Positions 25,339 through 34,692 of a stretch of 64,000 nucleotides of DNA are shown piece after piece (within the stretch, counting starts at the first letter, position 1; each line of letters starts with the position of its first letter). The position numbers were made by a program, and so were the translations under genes. The DNA comes from Methylovirgula ligni. Its GTDB lineage: Bacteria > Pseudomonadota > Alphaproteobacteria > Rhizobiales > Beijerinckiaceae. The notes under the pieces were generated by a model. It did no database searches. It was not told the origin of the DNA and saw nothing but the letters and a program-made list of their open reading frames with translations. The stretch covers positions 1,984,001 through 2,048,000 of the forward strand of contig NZ_CP025086.1 of NCBI RefSeq assembly GCF_004135935.1. Direction: 5' to 3'.

Positions 25339-25381
25339 AACAATTGTTGAAATTCGGGGCTTAACCGAACTGAAGAGTTCG
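25339..25381. promoter_or_regulatory. Two palindromes in the emrA-tetR divergent promoter region
   Basis: AACAATTGTT (25339-25348) is a perfect 10-bp palindrome. CGAACT-GAAG-AGTTCG (25366-25381) is a perfect 6-4-6 inverted repeat. Both lie in the 158-base gap between emrA and the divergent tetR gene, where a TetR operator is expected. Which one is the operator is not decidable from sequence. Confidence 0.5.
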
Positions 25382-25428
25382 TATATGGTGGGCTTTACGC
25401 ATTGTCAACCAAAGGGCTCCGAAGAATC

Positions 25429-26100
25429 ATGTTGAGGATGAGGCGAGTTCCGCGCGGCGAGAAGCGGCGTGATGAAATTGCAGCAGTTGCCGAAAGCGTT
25501 TTTCTGGAGCTTGGCTTCAATGACGCCACCATGCAGATCGTCGCCTCGCGGGCCGGCGCCTCGAAGGAGACGCTTTACCGGCATTTCGGCAGCAAGGAGG
25601 GGTTGTTCTCGGAAGTCGTGCGCGGCCGCAGCGAACGCATCTATCGTAGCGTAGAGCGCGAGATCGGCCAGCGCAACGATCCGCGCGAGGTTTTGCGGCA
25701 GCTTGGATTTAATTTGTTGAATATGCTGCTGAATGAAGACCCCCTGTGTTTTTTCCGCATCGTCATCGCCGAGGTCCAGCGCACGCCGGAACTCGGCCGC
25801 ATCTTCTTCGAACAGGGCCCCCACCAGCTTATGAAGGATGTTGCCGCCTATCTCGAATATGCGACCGGGGAGGGCTTACTGAACTGTTCGGAGCCGGCCC
25901 TCGCAGCCAGGCTGTTCCTGGGGTCCGTTGTGGCCAACCGCCATATCATCAAGCTGCTGGTACCGGATTTCGAAGAGATCACCGAGGAGGTGATCCGCCA
26001 TCATGTCGATGCGGCGGTGTCGATGTTCCTCGCCGCCTATGGGCCGAGGGCCGCGCAGCAGCACGCCGTCCCGGCGGCGCTTGAGCCCAGCCATGCCTGA
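25429..26100 (+). CDS. TetR-family regulator, likely of the adjacent efflux operon
   Basis: A repressor-type protein of 223 residues. The N-terminal HTH is visible: [47 protein letters not shown] in pieces, with [11 protein letters not shown] the diagnostic end. The C-terminal half is the helical ligand and dimer domain of the AefR/TetR_C type. I prefer ATG 25429; TTG 25402 and ATG 25438 are in frame. Divergence from emrA-emrB-nodT makes it the probable local regulator. Its stop overlaps the start of the next gene by 8 bases. Confidence 0.88.
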   Translation: MLRMRRVPRGEKRRDEIAAVAESVFLELGFNDATMQIVASRAGASKETLYRHFGSKEGLFSEVVRGRSERIYRSVEREIGQRNDPREVLRQLGFNLLNMLLNEDPLCFFRIVIAEVQRTPELGRIFFEQGPHQLMKDVAAYLEYATGEGLLNCSEPALAARLFLGSVVANRHIIKLLVPDFEEITEEVIRHHVDAAVSMFLAAYGPRAAQQHAVPAALEPSHA

Positions 26101-26911
26101 CGAGGCATCGCCGGCGGCACTGACGCGGCTGTTGCGCTGGTACGCAGATATGGGCGTCGATCTCGCCGTCGACGACATGCCGCATGATCGCTTCGCCGAG
26201 TCACAAAATCTTGAACGGCCGCCGAGCGTCCAGCCCGCGCCCATGCCCGCGCCCATGCCTCGCCGCCCGGCGACGGTCCCGGCGCGCGTACCGATGAGTG
26301 CGCCGCCATTGTCACCGCCGTTCGCCGGCGTCGCGGAAGCGGTGAAGGCCCAGACCCTGGAGGATTTGCGGGCGGAGCTTCTCGCCTTCGAGGGCTGCGG
26401 CCTGAAGGCGACGGCGACGCAGCTTGTTTTCGCCGACGGCAATCCGGAAGCCGACATCATGTTCGTCGGCGAGGCGCCGGGCGCGGACGAGGATCGCATT
26501 GGCCGGCCTTTCGTCGGCCGCGCCGGGCAATTGCTCGACAAGATGCTCGCCGCCATCGGCCTCGACCGCACCAAGGTCTACATTGCCAATGTCGTGCCCT
26601 GGCGGCCTCCGGGCAACCGGACGCCGACGCCGCTGGAGACGGGTGTCTGCCTGCCGTTCACGCGCCGCCAGATCGAGCTGGTCGCGCCGAAAATCCTCAT
26701 CTGCCTCGGGGCGCCTTCGATGCAGACGCTGCTCGGCATCAAGGAAGGGATCATGCGCAGCCGCGGCCGCTGGGTGGATTATGATCGCGGCGGCACGATC
26801 ATCCCGGCCATGGCCATGCTGCATCCGGCCTATCTGCTGCGCCAGCCCTCGCACAAGAAATTCGCCTGGCAGGACCTGCGCGAACTGGCCAAAAAGATCG
26901 ATAAGATCTGA
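26093..26911 (+). CDS. Uracil-DNA glycosylase, family 4-like, Fe-S cysteines incomplete
   Basis: Removes uracil from DNA in base-excision repair; 272 residues. A variable, Pro-rich N-terminus of about 80 residues precedes the domain. Motif I is [17 protein letters not shown] (about residue 127) and motif II is [10 protein letters not shown] near the end. In the Thermus family-4 enzyme four cysteines hold a 4Fe-4S cluster; here the first is Phe99 and the third is Trp170 (VPWRPPGNR), while C102 and C186 remain. A cluster is therefore doubtful. ATG 26093 overlaps the tetR stop by 8 bases. Confidence 0.88.
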   Translation: MPDEASPAALTRLLRWYADMGVDLAVDDMPHDRFAESQNLERPPSVQPAPMPAPMPRRPATVPARVPMSAPPLSPPFAGVAEAVKAQTLEDLRAELLAFEGCGLKATATQLVFADGNPEADIMFVGEAPGADEDRIGRPFVGRAGQLLDKMLAAIGLDRTKVYIANVVPWRPPGNRTPTPLETGVCLPFTRRQIELVAPKILICLGAPSMQTLLGIKEGIMRSRGRWVDYDRGGTIIPAMAMLHPAYLLRQPSHKKFAWQDLRELAKKIDKI

Positions 26912-27009
26912 CCGCGCCGAATGAGATCAGACTTTGCGGCCCTTGCAACAGCCGTAATAATCTTGATTGAAATCGGCGAAGATAATTGTCGCAAGTTGCG
27001 AGCGCGCGA

Positions 27010-28437
27010 ATGATTGAACCGGATAAATTTGTTCGATGGCAGATCGATCATTTGCAGGCGGAGGTTGCGGTTGCCGGCGCGCGTTCGCCGGCCAGCGCCA
27101 ATCCGCTTGCCGAGCGGATTTATAGAAGCTCATGGTTCCGCTTCGTGACGCAACATCTGCAGAATTTCTATTGGACGGTGACGCGGCTCGTCGGATTGGG
27201 CTACCTGCATGACGGCTCATTGCACAAGCCCCGAGAGGCGAAATGGCATGAACCGGCGCCGCTGCCCGTCAAGCTTCTCGCGCCGGTGCAATTCGCGCCT
27301 TTGCAACGGCCGCGGATTTTGTTCGACGTCACTCTTTCCGCGCATCATGGCGCGACGGGAATTGCGCGCGTCATCCGCGAATATGCGAAAGGGGGCGCCG
27401 AAACAGGCTGCGGCGTTCCCATGATCGTGTCGAAATCCCTCGATCTGACGCCGGCCTATCCGCAACAGATGCCAGGGCGGAAGCTGACGATCGAGACGGG
27501 CGATATTCTCTTTCTCTTCGATTGGATGGGGAACGATCCGGCCACTTTCATTCGCTTGATGGAAGCCGCTGTCCGGAAAGGCGCCCATGTCGTCCTTGGG
27601 CTGCATGATATTCTTCCGTTCATGTATCCGGGTCTTTTCCCGGCGGACACCGGGCCGGCCTTGCGCACTTTGGTCGATCGGGGCGTTTCGCTGGCGGACG
27701 GGATTGTGACTGTGTCCGGGAGCGCCGCCGAAGATATCCGCGCCTATATCGTTGAAGCTGGCCTCCCGTATCGGCCGGGGTTGGGCATCGGCTGGAATCA
27801 TTTGGGCGCCGATTTTCAAGATGGAGAGCCTGCCGGCGGGGTCGATCCGAAGCTTGCCGGCGTTTTTCAATCCGCGCCGGTTTTCCTGATGGTCGGCACG
27901 GTGGAGCCGCGCAAGGGCCATCGCACCGCCCTCGCCGCGTTCGACAGGCTCTGGCGCGACGGCGCCGAGGTCCGCTATCTCATCGTCGGGGGGATGTATT
28001 GGAACGCGCGCTCGATCGGCGAGGAAATCCGCACGCACCCTGAGTTCGGGCGCCGCCTGTTCTGGTTTGATGAGGCCAGCGACGCTGATGTCGCCTATGC
28101 CTATCGTCATGCCACGAGCCTGATTTTCGCGAGCCTGTCGGAAGGGTTCGGTTTGCCGCTGGTCGAAGCGGCAAAGTTCGGGCTGCCGATTATCGCCAGC
28201 GATATCGCGGTTTTCCGCGAGATCGCCGGCGACGCCGCCAGCTATTTTGAAGCGCTTGACGTGGACTCTCTCGCCGCGCGCCTGCGTGAGAGCCTTGCCG
28301 GCAAGAGAATTCCGCCGTTATTTCCGGTTCGGACCTGGCATGAATCAGCGCAGGACCTGTTTGCGCTTCTGCGAAGCGAGAATTATCAACTCGCGCTTCC
28401 CCCGCACGTGTCATCGCCGGCGTCCCTGGCTAGCTAG
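27010..28437 (+). CDS. Glycosyltransferase, family 4 (GT-B fold)
   Basis: Transfers a sugar from a nucleotide donor to an unknown acceptor; 475 residues. The N-terminal domain has the lead-in DVTLSAHHGATGIARV. The C-terminal donor domain shows MVGTVEPRKGHRTALAAF, the typical GT4 start, and then FASLSEGFGLPLVEAAKFGLPII with the EGFGLPLVE nucleotide-sugar motif. No membrane segment is seen. ATG 27010 is preferred; TTG 26986 is possible. It stands alone, so there is no polysaccharide cluster to suggest the acceptor. The DNA of its first third looks a little richer in A/T than its neighbours. Confidence 0.85.
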   Translation: MIEPDKFVRWQIDHLQAEVAVAGARSPASANPLAERIYRSSWFRFVTQHLQNFYWTVTRLVGLGYLHDGSLHKPREAKWHEPAPLPVKLLAPVQFAPLQRPRILFDVTLSAHHGATGIARVIREYAKGGAETGCGVPMIVSKSLDLTPAYPQQMPGRKLTIETGDILFLFDWMGNDPATFIRLMEAAVRKGAHVVLGLHDILPFMYPGLFPADTGPALRTLVDRGVSLADGIVTVSGSAAEDIRAYIVEAGLPYRPGLGIGWNHLGADFQDGEPAGGVDPKLAGVFQSAPVFLMVGTVEPRKGHRTALAAFDRLWRDGAEVRYLIVGGMYWNARSIGEEIRTHPEFGRRLFWFDEASDADVAYAYRHATSLIFASLSEGFGLPLVEAAKFGLPIIASDIAVFREIAGDAASYFEALDVDSLAARLRESLAGKRIPPLFPVRTWHESAQDLFALLRSENYQLALPPHVSSPASLAS

Positions 28438-28528
28438 ATCGTTGCGGGGTATGCGCTCCAGCGCACAGCAAGGTTTGCGCGTTTGCGGAACGTGATAAAG
28501 TGCCGCTGAAAAAGAGGGAGCCGCGCGC

Positions 28529-29455
28529 ATGGAATGGCAGAATTTCCGCCGGTCGGACAATGTCGAGGACCGGCGCGGCGATGATTCCAGCGACCCGTCT
28601 ATCGGCGGCGGCTTGGGCGCGCCGGGCGGGATTGGCGCCGGCCATCTCGGTCTTGGTGCGATCATCATTCTCGGCTTGATCGGCTGGGCGCTCGGCATTG
28701 ATCCGCGCGTCCTCATCGGCGGCGCCGAAATGATCCAGGGCGGTGGCCAAAGCGCCACGCAGAGCTCGCCGGCACAGCCGGCGCAACAGGCTTCGACCGA
28801 GACCGGCGTGCCAAAAGACCAGATCGGCCAATTCGTTTCGGCAATTCTGGCGGAAACGGAGGATGTCTGGTCGCAGGTTCTGCCGGCGCAAAAGGGCATC
28901 CAATACGTGCCGCCGCATCTCGTTCTGTACAATGGCTTCACGCGGTCCGGCTGTGGCGGCGCCGCCGCGTCGATGGGGCCGTTCTATTGCCCGGTCGACA
29001 AGAAGGTCTATCTCGACACGTCGTTTTTCCGCGACATGCAGACGAAGTATGGCGGCGGTGGCGATTTCGCCTATGCCTATGTGATCGCGCATGAGATCGG
29101 CCATCACATCCAGGATCAGCTCGGTATGCTGACGAAAATCCAGGCGGCGGAGCAGAACGCCGACAGCCAGGAGCAGGCCAATGCGCTCTCCGTGCGCACC
29201 GAATTGATGGCCGATTGTCTTGCCGGGGTCTGGGCCAATAACGCGCAGACCAAATATCATGTCATCGACCAGGGCGATGTCGAGAAGGCGGTCGCGACCG
29301 CGCAAGCGATCGGCGACGACCGTCTGCAAAAGGCGGCGCAGGGCTATGCCGTGCCGGATTCCTTCACGCACGGCTCGGCGGCCCAGCGCGTGCAATGGCT
29401 CGAGACCGGGTTGAAATCCGGCCAGATCGATTCCTGCAACACGTTCGCGCAATAG
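28529..29455 (+). CDS. Neutral zinc metallopeptidase, YpfJ family
   Basis: Membrane-anchored protease of the zinc-peptidase family named after E. coli YpfJ; 308 residues. It opens with MEWQNFRRSDNVEDRRG, typical of the family. A Gly-rich stretch and one hydrophobic helix (GHLGLGAIIILGLIGWALG) follow. The zinc motif is HEIGHHIQDQLG at about residue 188, and ELMADCLAGVWA is the downstream family signature. C-SGCGGAAASMGPFYCPVDKKVY is in the middle. The substrate is unknown. Three repeat units follow directly after the stop. Confidence 0.9.
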   Translation: MEWQNFRRSDNVEDRRGDDSSDPSIGGGLGAPGGIGAGHLGLGAIIILGLIGWALGIDPRVLIGGAEMIQGGGQSATQSSPAQPAQQASTETGVPKDQIGQFVSAILAETEDVWSQVLPAQKGIQYVPPHLVLYNGFTRSGCGGAAASMGPFYCPVDKKVYLDTSFFRDMQTKYGGGGDFAYAYVIAHEIGHHIQDQLGMLTKIQAAEQNADSQEQANALSVRTELMADCLAGVWANNAQTKYHVIDQGDVEKAVATAQAIGDDRLQKAAQGYAVPDSFTHGSAAQRVQWLETGLKSGQIDSCNTFAQ

Positions 29456-29610
29456 CGCATGAGCCCCTAAAAGTTGCAGACTTTTCGGCAAGGCTCATGC
29501 GCCGCGTTAAGAAGGTGAGCCCCTAAAAGTTGTGAGACTTTTCGGCAAGGCTCATGCGCCGCTTTAAGAGCCGAGCCTTCAAAAGCTAAGAGATTTCTCG
29601 GAGGGCTCAG
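29455..29610. repeat. Palindromic repeat family B, three tandem units
   Basis: Unit 1 (29455-29503) reads GCGCATGAGCC, then CTAAAAGTTGCAGACTTTTCGG, then GGCTCATGCGC, all palindromic around AAAAGT/ACTTTT. Unit 2 (about 29516-29561) repeats it, and unit 3 (about 29573-29610) is degenerate. The stop codon of the following minus-strand gene (29607-29609) lies inside unit 3. A closely related array is at 46924. Confidence 0.8.
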
Positions 29611-30140
29611 ATCACCGCGCGCAGCCTGATCTGGCTTGCGGGCCGCGCCCGCGTCGCCTTGACGAGGCTGGCGAAGTCCGGCGCTTTCACGTTGAGGCAG
29701 AGCCGCCGCGGCGCAAGCAGCGCGGCGGGTCGCACGAGATGCGTCAGGATTTTTTCGATTGGCCGTCTCGCGCTGCCGCGCATCAGCCAGCCTTGGTTCT
29801 CGGCCTTGCCGAACCGCAGCAGATCCTCGATCGCCTCGGCAAATCCGGTCTCCGGCACATAGCCGGCGCGGACGATGAGGACATGCGCCGCGCGGCTGGC
29901 GGCGAGGGCGTGGGCGATGCCATCGGCCTCCGTCTTGGCCTCGAAAAAGGCGCTGCCGGCGTGGTCTGCGATATAGCCAAGCTTCATGTGCGGCGGGCCG
30001 ACGAGAATGGCTTCGCGCACCAGGCCGCGCACCGCCGCGCCGACGAAGGCCGAGAGGGTTCGCACCACGGCTTCGGCGGTTTGCCCTTCCGTGGCGCTGG
30101 GGCCGGTGGCCATCGGGCAGAGAACGATCAGGGAAATCAT
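29607..30140 (-). CDS. Degenerate GT2-like glycosyltransferase-related protein
   Basis: A 177-residue protein whose layout recalls small GT2 glycosyltransferases: MISLIVLCPM at the first strand, VVRTLSAFVGAAVRGLVREAILVG, an Ala-rich helix, and a second strand HVLIVRAGYVPETGFAEAIEDLL. In the active family the corresponding positions hold an Asp-Gly-Gly motif and a DxD metal site. Here they read GPPHMKLG and RAGYV, so donor binding is probably lost. The link to GT2 is from pattern memory, not a search. It is divergent from the radical SAM gene; its stop lies in a family B repeat. Confidence 0.55.
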   Translation of the reverse strand: MISLIVLCPMATGPSATEGQTAEAVVRTLSAFVGAAVRGLVREAILVGPPHMKLGYIADHAGSAFFEAKTEADGIAHALAASRAAHVLIVRAGYVPETGFAEAIEDLLRFGKAENQGWLMRGSARRPIEKILTHLVRPAALLAPRRLCLNVKAPDFASLVKATRARPASQIRLRAVI

Positions 30141-30243
30141 CGCCGACGCTCAAGCCCCGACAGGATTTGGCGCGAGCGCGATTGACAGCTCTCTGTTTGT
30201 TCCGTTATTGTTCTCATCCTGTTCCTTTATTGAGCCGTCGCAA

Positions 30244-31494
30244 ATGGCAGCTAAAGTTCTTCCGCAACCGAGAACGCAGCCAAGGTCTCGTACCGAGGTT
30301 TCGGGCAAGGTTTCAACCCCAGTTTCCACTCCTGGCGAAGCTGGCCGCCGTGTAGCCCAAGCGGCGCCGCCTTCGCTTCGGCCGCCGCGCGTCTTCGATC
30401 CGGCCCCCAGGGTCGAAGATGCGCGGCCTCTTATGCCGCGACGTGGGCGTGGGGCGCAATCGAATGTCGGCGGCCGTTTCGAGCCGCTCGCCTATGCCCC
30501 TGCGGATGATGGCTGGGCGGCCGAGGATGAGCCGCCGCCGCTCAAGACGACGGTGACGCTCGAGCGGGCGAAGACGATCATCACCCGCAACGATTCGCCG
30601 GACATTTCCTTCGACCGCTCGATCAACCCCTATCGCGGCTGCGAGCATGGCTGCGTTTATTGTTTCGCCCGGCCCACCCACGCCTATATGGGCCTGTCGC
30701 CGGGGCTCGATTTCGAGACGCGCCTCTTCGCCAAGGCCGATGCGGCTGCGCTGCTCGAGCGCGAGCTGGCGGCGAAGAATTATCAGCCGCGCACCATCGC
30801 CATCGGCACCAATACCGATCCTTATCAGCCGATCGAGCGCGAATATCGGGTGATGCGGCAGGTGCTCGAAGTTCTGGCGCGCACCAATCATCCGGTCGGC
30901 ATCGTCACCAAATCCGCGCTCGTGCTGCGCGACCTCGATCTTCTCGCGCCGATGGCACAGAAGGGCCTCGTCAAGGTCGCCATCTCGGTGACGAGCCTCG
31001 ATCCGGTCCTTGCCCGGCGGATGGAGCCGCGCGCCGCGACGCCGGAGAAAAGGCTCGCGACGCTGAAGGCGCTGGCCGAGGCGGGCGTGCCCGCCTGCGT
31101 CATGGTCGCGCCGGTCATTCCGGCATTGAACGATCCGGAGATCGAAACCATCCTCGAACGCGCCCGGGCTGCCGGCGCGCGCGAGGCGGGCTATGTGATG
31201 CTGCGTCTGCCGCTCGAATTGAGCGATCTCTTCAGCGAATGGCTGCTCGCCCATTATCCGAGCAAGGCGCGCCACGTTCTTTCGCTCATCAGGTCGACGC
31301 GCGACGGCAAGATCTACGATTCGCAATTCGGCAAGCGGATGGTCGGCTCGGGGCCCTATGCCTGGATGGTCGGCCGGCGGTTCGAGGCGGCGGTGACGAA
31401 GCTCGGTTTTGCTAGGACGAGGGTCAAGCTGCGTCACGATCTCTTTACGCCGCCGCGGCGGAAGGACGAGCAATTACAGCTTGAATTGCTGTGA
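30244..31494 (+). CDS. Radical SAM protein, PA0069 family
   Basis: Radical S-adenosylmethionine enzyme of 416 residues and unknown reaction. The cluster motif CxxxCxxC is in YRGCEHGCVYCFARPTH (about residue 134). It is followed by GLDFETRLFAK and IAIGTNTDPYQPIER, typical of the PA0069/SplB-like group. SDLFSEWLLAHYP and YDSQFGKRMVGSGPYA mark the C-terminal part. The first ~100 residues are a low-complexity Pro/Arg-rich lead. I start at ATG 30244; upstream in-frame codons exist back to 29986, but they overlap the divergent neighbour and look non-coding. rnhB and ccrM follow. Confidence 0.87.
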   Translation: MAAKVLPQPRTQPRSRTEVSGKVSTPVSTPGEAGRRVAQAAPPSLRPPRVFDPAPRVEDARPLMPRRGRGAQSNVGGRFEPLAYAPADDGWAAEDEPPPLKTTVTLERAKTIITRNDSPDISFDRSINPYRGCEHGCVYCFARPTHAYMGLSPGLDFETRLFAKADAAALLERELAAKNYQPRTIAIGTNTDPYQPIEREYRVMRQVLEVLARTNHPVGIVTKSALVLRDLDLLAPMAQKGLVKVAISVTSLDPVLARRMEPRAATPEKRLATLKALAEAGVPACVMVAPVIPALNDPEIETILERARAAGAREAGYVMLRLPLELSDLFSEWLLAHYPSKARHVLSLIRSTRDGKIYDSQFGKRMVGSGPYAWMVGRRFEAAVTKLGFARTRVKLRHDLFTPPRRKDEQLQLELL

Positions 31495-31570
31495 GCATGG
31501 GCCTGGCGCGGATTGCGCGGCGTCTCATCCGGGGTTTAAGAGCTTGGCTCAGGCGGCTAGACTGCTTTCA

Positions 31571-31605
31571 GGAAAAGTGGAAACCGGTTTTCCGTCCGAA
31601 AGCGG
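31571..31605. repeat. Possible diverged family B-type element
   Basis: GGAAAAGTGGAAACCGGTTTTCC (31571-31593) is a palindromic core of the kind often seen in Hyphomicrobiales intergenic repeats. It is followed by GTCCGAAAGCGG. It lies in the spacer before rnhB. Relation to the arrays at 29455 and 46924 rests on the shared AAAAGT...TTTTC core only. Confidence 0.5.
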
Positions 31606-31644
31606 TCTCATTATTTGGATAAGAGCTGCCGTAAAGGCTCTGGC

Positions 31645-32274
31645 ATGGCGAAAAAACCTTCTCTGCCGCATTTCCGCTACGAGCGGCTTTTGGCGAAAGA
31701 CGCCGTCTGGCCGGTGGCGGGGACGGACGAAGTCGGGCGCGGGCCGCTCGCCGGGCCGGTCGCGGCGGCGGCGGTTATCCTCGATCCCAAGCGTTTGCCG
31801 AAGGGCGTCAATGATTCGAAGGCGCTGACGGCGGAGGCGCGGCTTGCGGCCTATGACGAGATCATGCGCCATGCTCTCGCCGTTTCGGTCGCCTTCGCGA
31901 GCGCCGCGGAGATCGATGCGATCAACATCCGGCAAGCGAGTCTGACGGCCATGCGGCGGGCGCTCGCCGCGCTCGCACTCGCGCCGCGCTATGCGCTCGT
32001 CGATGGCAACGATCTGCCGACGGCGCTGTGCTGCGCGGGCGAAACAATCGTCGGCGGCGACGCGCGCTCGCTTTCCATCGCCGCAGCCTCGATCGTCGCC
32101 AAGGTGACGCGCGACAGGTTGATGGCGCGGCTTTGCAGGCTCTATCCCGTTTACGGCTTCAGCCGTCATGTCGGCTATGCGACGCCCGAACATCTCGCCG
32201 CAATCGCGCAGCACGGGCCATGCCCCTATCATCGCATGAGCTTCTCGCCGTTCAGAGCGGCCGACGTCGCTTAA
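31645..32274 (+). CDS. rnhB: Ribonuclease HII
   Basis: Cuts RNA in RNA-DNA hybrids and at misincorporated ribonucleotides; 209 residues. The catalytic acidic residues are in AGTDEVGRGPLAGPVAAA (D and E, about residue 26) and VDGNDLP (about residue 118). AAASIVAKVTRDRLM supplies the late Asp, and YGFSRHVGYATPEHLAAIAQHGPCPYHRMSF-type residues close the domain. ATG 31645 begins the conserved part; an in-frame TTG at 31615 is less likely. It sits between the PA0069 radical SAM gene and ccrM. Confidence 0.95.
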   Translation: MAKKPSLPHFRYERLLAKDAVWPVAGTDEVGRGPLAGPVAAAAVILDPKRLPKGVNDSKALTAEARLAAYDEIMRHALAVSVAFASAAEIDAINIRQASLTAMRRALAALALAPRYALVDGNDLPTALCCAGETIVGGDARSLSIAAASIVAKVTRDRLMARLCRLYPVYGFSRHVGYATPEHLAAIAQHGPCPYHRMSFSPFRAADVA

Positions 32275-32369
32275 GCCAGACTGCAAGTTTCTTTTAATCA
32301 TATCGTTCAGAAAAGGGACAGGTTCCCGGCATCAATCTAAACGCGGATTTTACCGGCTTCGCGCAAATT

Positions 32370-32374
32370 GACTC
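32370..32374. promoter_or_regulatory. GANTC methylation site upstream of ccrM
   Basis: GACTC matches the GANTC target of CcrM and lies 29 bases before the ccrM start codon at 32403. In Caulobacter, methylation of GANTC sites near the ccrM promoter affects its timing. A single short site could also be chance. Confidence 0.4.
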
Positions 32375-32396
32375 GTGTTCGTCGCGTATCCGGTGA

Positions 32397-33617
<1,221 letters not shown>

Positions 33618-33698
33618 TCGGCGTTCACGCGCTGTCGCTTTGACCTGGTGTCATCGCTCCTCTAATTTGCCTTGTCGTTCGGGTTGGTGGAACAAGGC

Positions 33699-34469
33699 AT
33701 GAAGTGGCCCACAAGTGTTACGCTCGTCCGGCATGCCGAATCCGCCTACAATGAGCTTAGGCAGAAGAAGCGGGAAGATTCGCTCTATGACGCGTTCCTG
33801 AAGGCATTCGAGCTGGATCATCGGTCGCCGGAAGCACGCCGCCTGGCGCTTGAAGTCAAAGACAGATACACGCTCGACTTCAGCGACTTCGAAATGCCGC
33901 TGACAGAGGCCGGGCGCAATCAGGCGCGCATAACGGGCAAACATCTTCACGAGGTGATTTCGCCACCCGACGTGATCTTCTATTCGCCATACCGTCGGAC
34001 ATGCGACACGCTCACGGAGATCTGCGGCGAATGGCCGGGGTTGAAGAACGTCAGAATGATCGAGGAAGACCGCATCCGCGAGCAGGAGCATGGACTCGCG
34101 CTACTTTATAATGATCGCCGTGTGATGCATGTGCTCCATCCTGAGCAGAAGGAGCTGCGCGATTTGCTCGGTCCTTACTGGTATCAGCAGCCCCAGGGCG
34201 AATCCGTTTCACAGGTGCGGGATCGGGCGCGTGCCGTGATTACGATGCTTATCCGCGAATGCGCGGGGCAGCGCGTTCTTATGATAACGCATCATCTGAT
34301 GATATTGTCCTGGCGGGCAAATATCGAGCGATTGACTCCGGCGGAATTCATTCGGCTGGATGCGGAGGAAGAGCCGGTCAATTGCGGCATCACGCATTAC
34401 GAAGGGAATCCGTCTGCCGGCAACGACGGGAAGCTCGAACTGAAATTCTACAATAAAAAGCTCTATTGA
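33699..34469 (+). CDS. Histidine phosphatase (phosphoglycerate mutase-like) protein
   Basis: Phosphatase of the RHG superfamily, 256 residues. The catalytic motif is LVRHAESAYNELRQ near the N-terminus; the second histidine is in LMITHHLMILSW. Between them, FYSPYRRTCDT and REQEHGLALLYNDRR are typical of the larger, eukaryote-like PGM/fructose-bisphosphatase-type branch. The substrate cannot be stated. ATG 33699 begins immediately before the motif and follows ACAAGG; an in-frame TTG at 33672 is less likely. It lies 32 bases upstream of the atzG-atzE pair on the same strand. Confidence 0.83.
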   Translation: MKWPTSVTLVRHAESAYNELRQKKREDSLYDAFLKAFELDHRSPEARRLALEVKDRYTLDFSDFEMPLTEAGRNQARITGKHLHEVISPPDVIFYSPYRRTCDTLTEICGEWPGLKNVRMIEEDRIREQEHGLALLYNDRRVMHVLHPEQKELRDLLGPYWYQQPQGESVSQVRDRARAVITMLIRECAGQRVLMITHHLMILSWRANIERLTPAEFIRLDAEEEPVNCGITHYEGNPSAGNDGKLELKFYNKKLY

Positions 34470-34501
34470 CATCACGCCCACGGACATTTCGAAATCAGGT
34501 C

Positions 34502-34684
34502 ATGGAAGATCAAGCTATCAACGCCTGGTGCGATGCCCTAGCGGCCTTGCTCAAATTGCCGATCGACAAAGGCGACCGCGCCGAGATCATCGCCAATCTG
34601 CGGCTCATCGCGCGGCAAATCGAAATCGTCGCGCAGGTTCCACTCGACGATCTCGCCGAGCCGGCGCCGGTCTTCCGGGCCTGA
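34502..34684 (+). CDS. atzG: AtzG-like small subunit (DUF4089)
   Basis: A 60-residue helical protein (AINAWCDALAALLKLPI, then IIANLRLIARQIEIVAQVPL, ending LAEPAPVFRA). It matches the AtzG/DUF4089 family, which has the same fold as the GatC subunit and binds AtzE-type amidases. It starts at ATG 34502 after AAATCAGGTC and ends 8 bases before the amidase gene, so the two are one operon. AtzG is known to be needed for the stability of AtzE in cyanuric acid degradation. Its exact substrate context here is open. Confidence 0.78.
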   Translation: MEDQAINAWCDALAALLKLPIDKGDRAEIIANLRLIARQIEIVAQVPLDDLAEPAPVFRA

Positions 34685-34692
34685 GGCGCGAC

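Noticed and set aside
34528-34692. N-terminal extension of AtzE back to 34528
   Set aside because: It would overlap the whole atzG gene in another frame, is Arg-rich and not conserved in type. The amidase sequence proper begins at ATG 34693.
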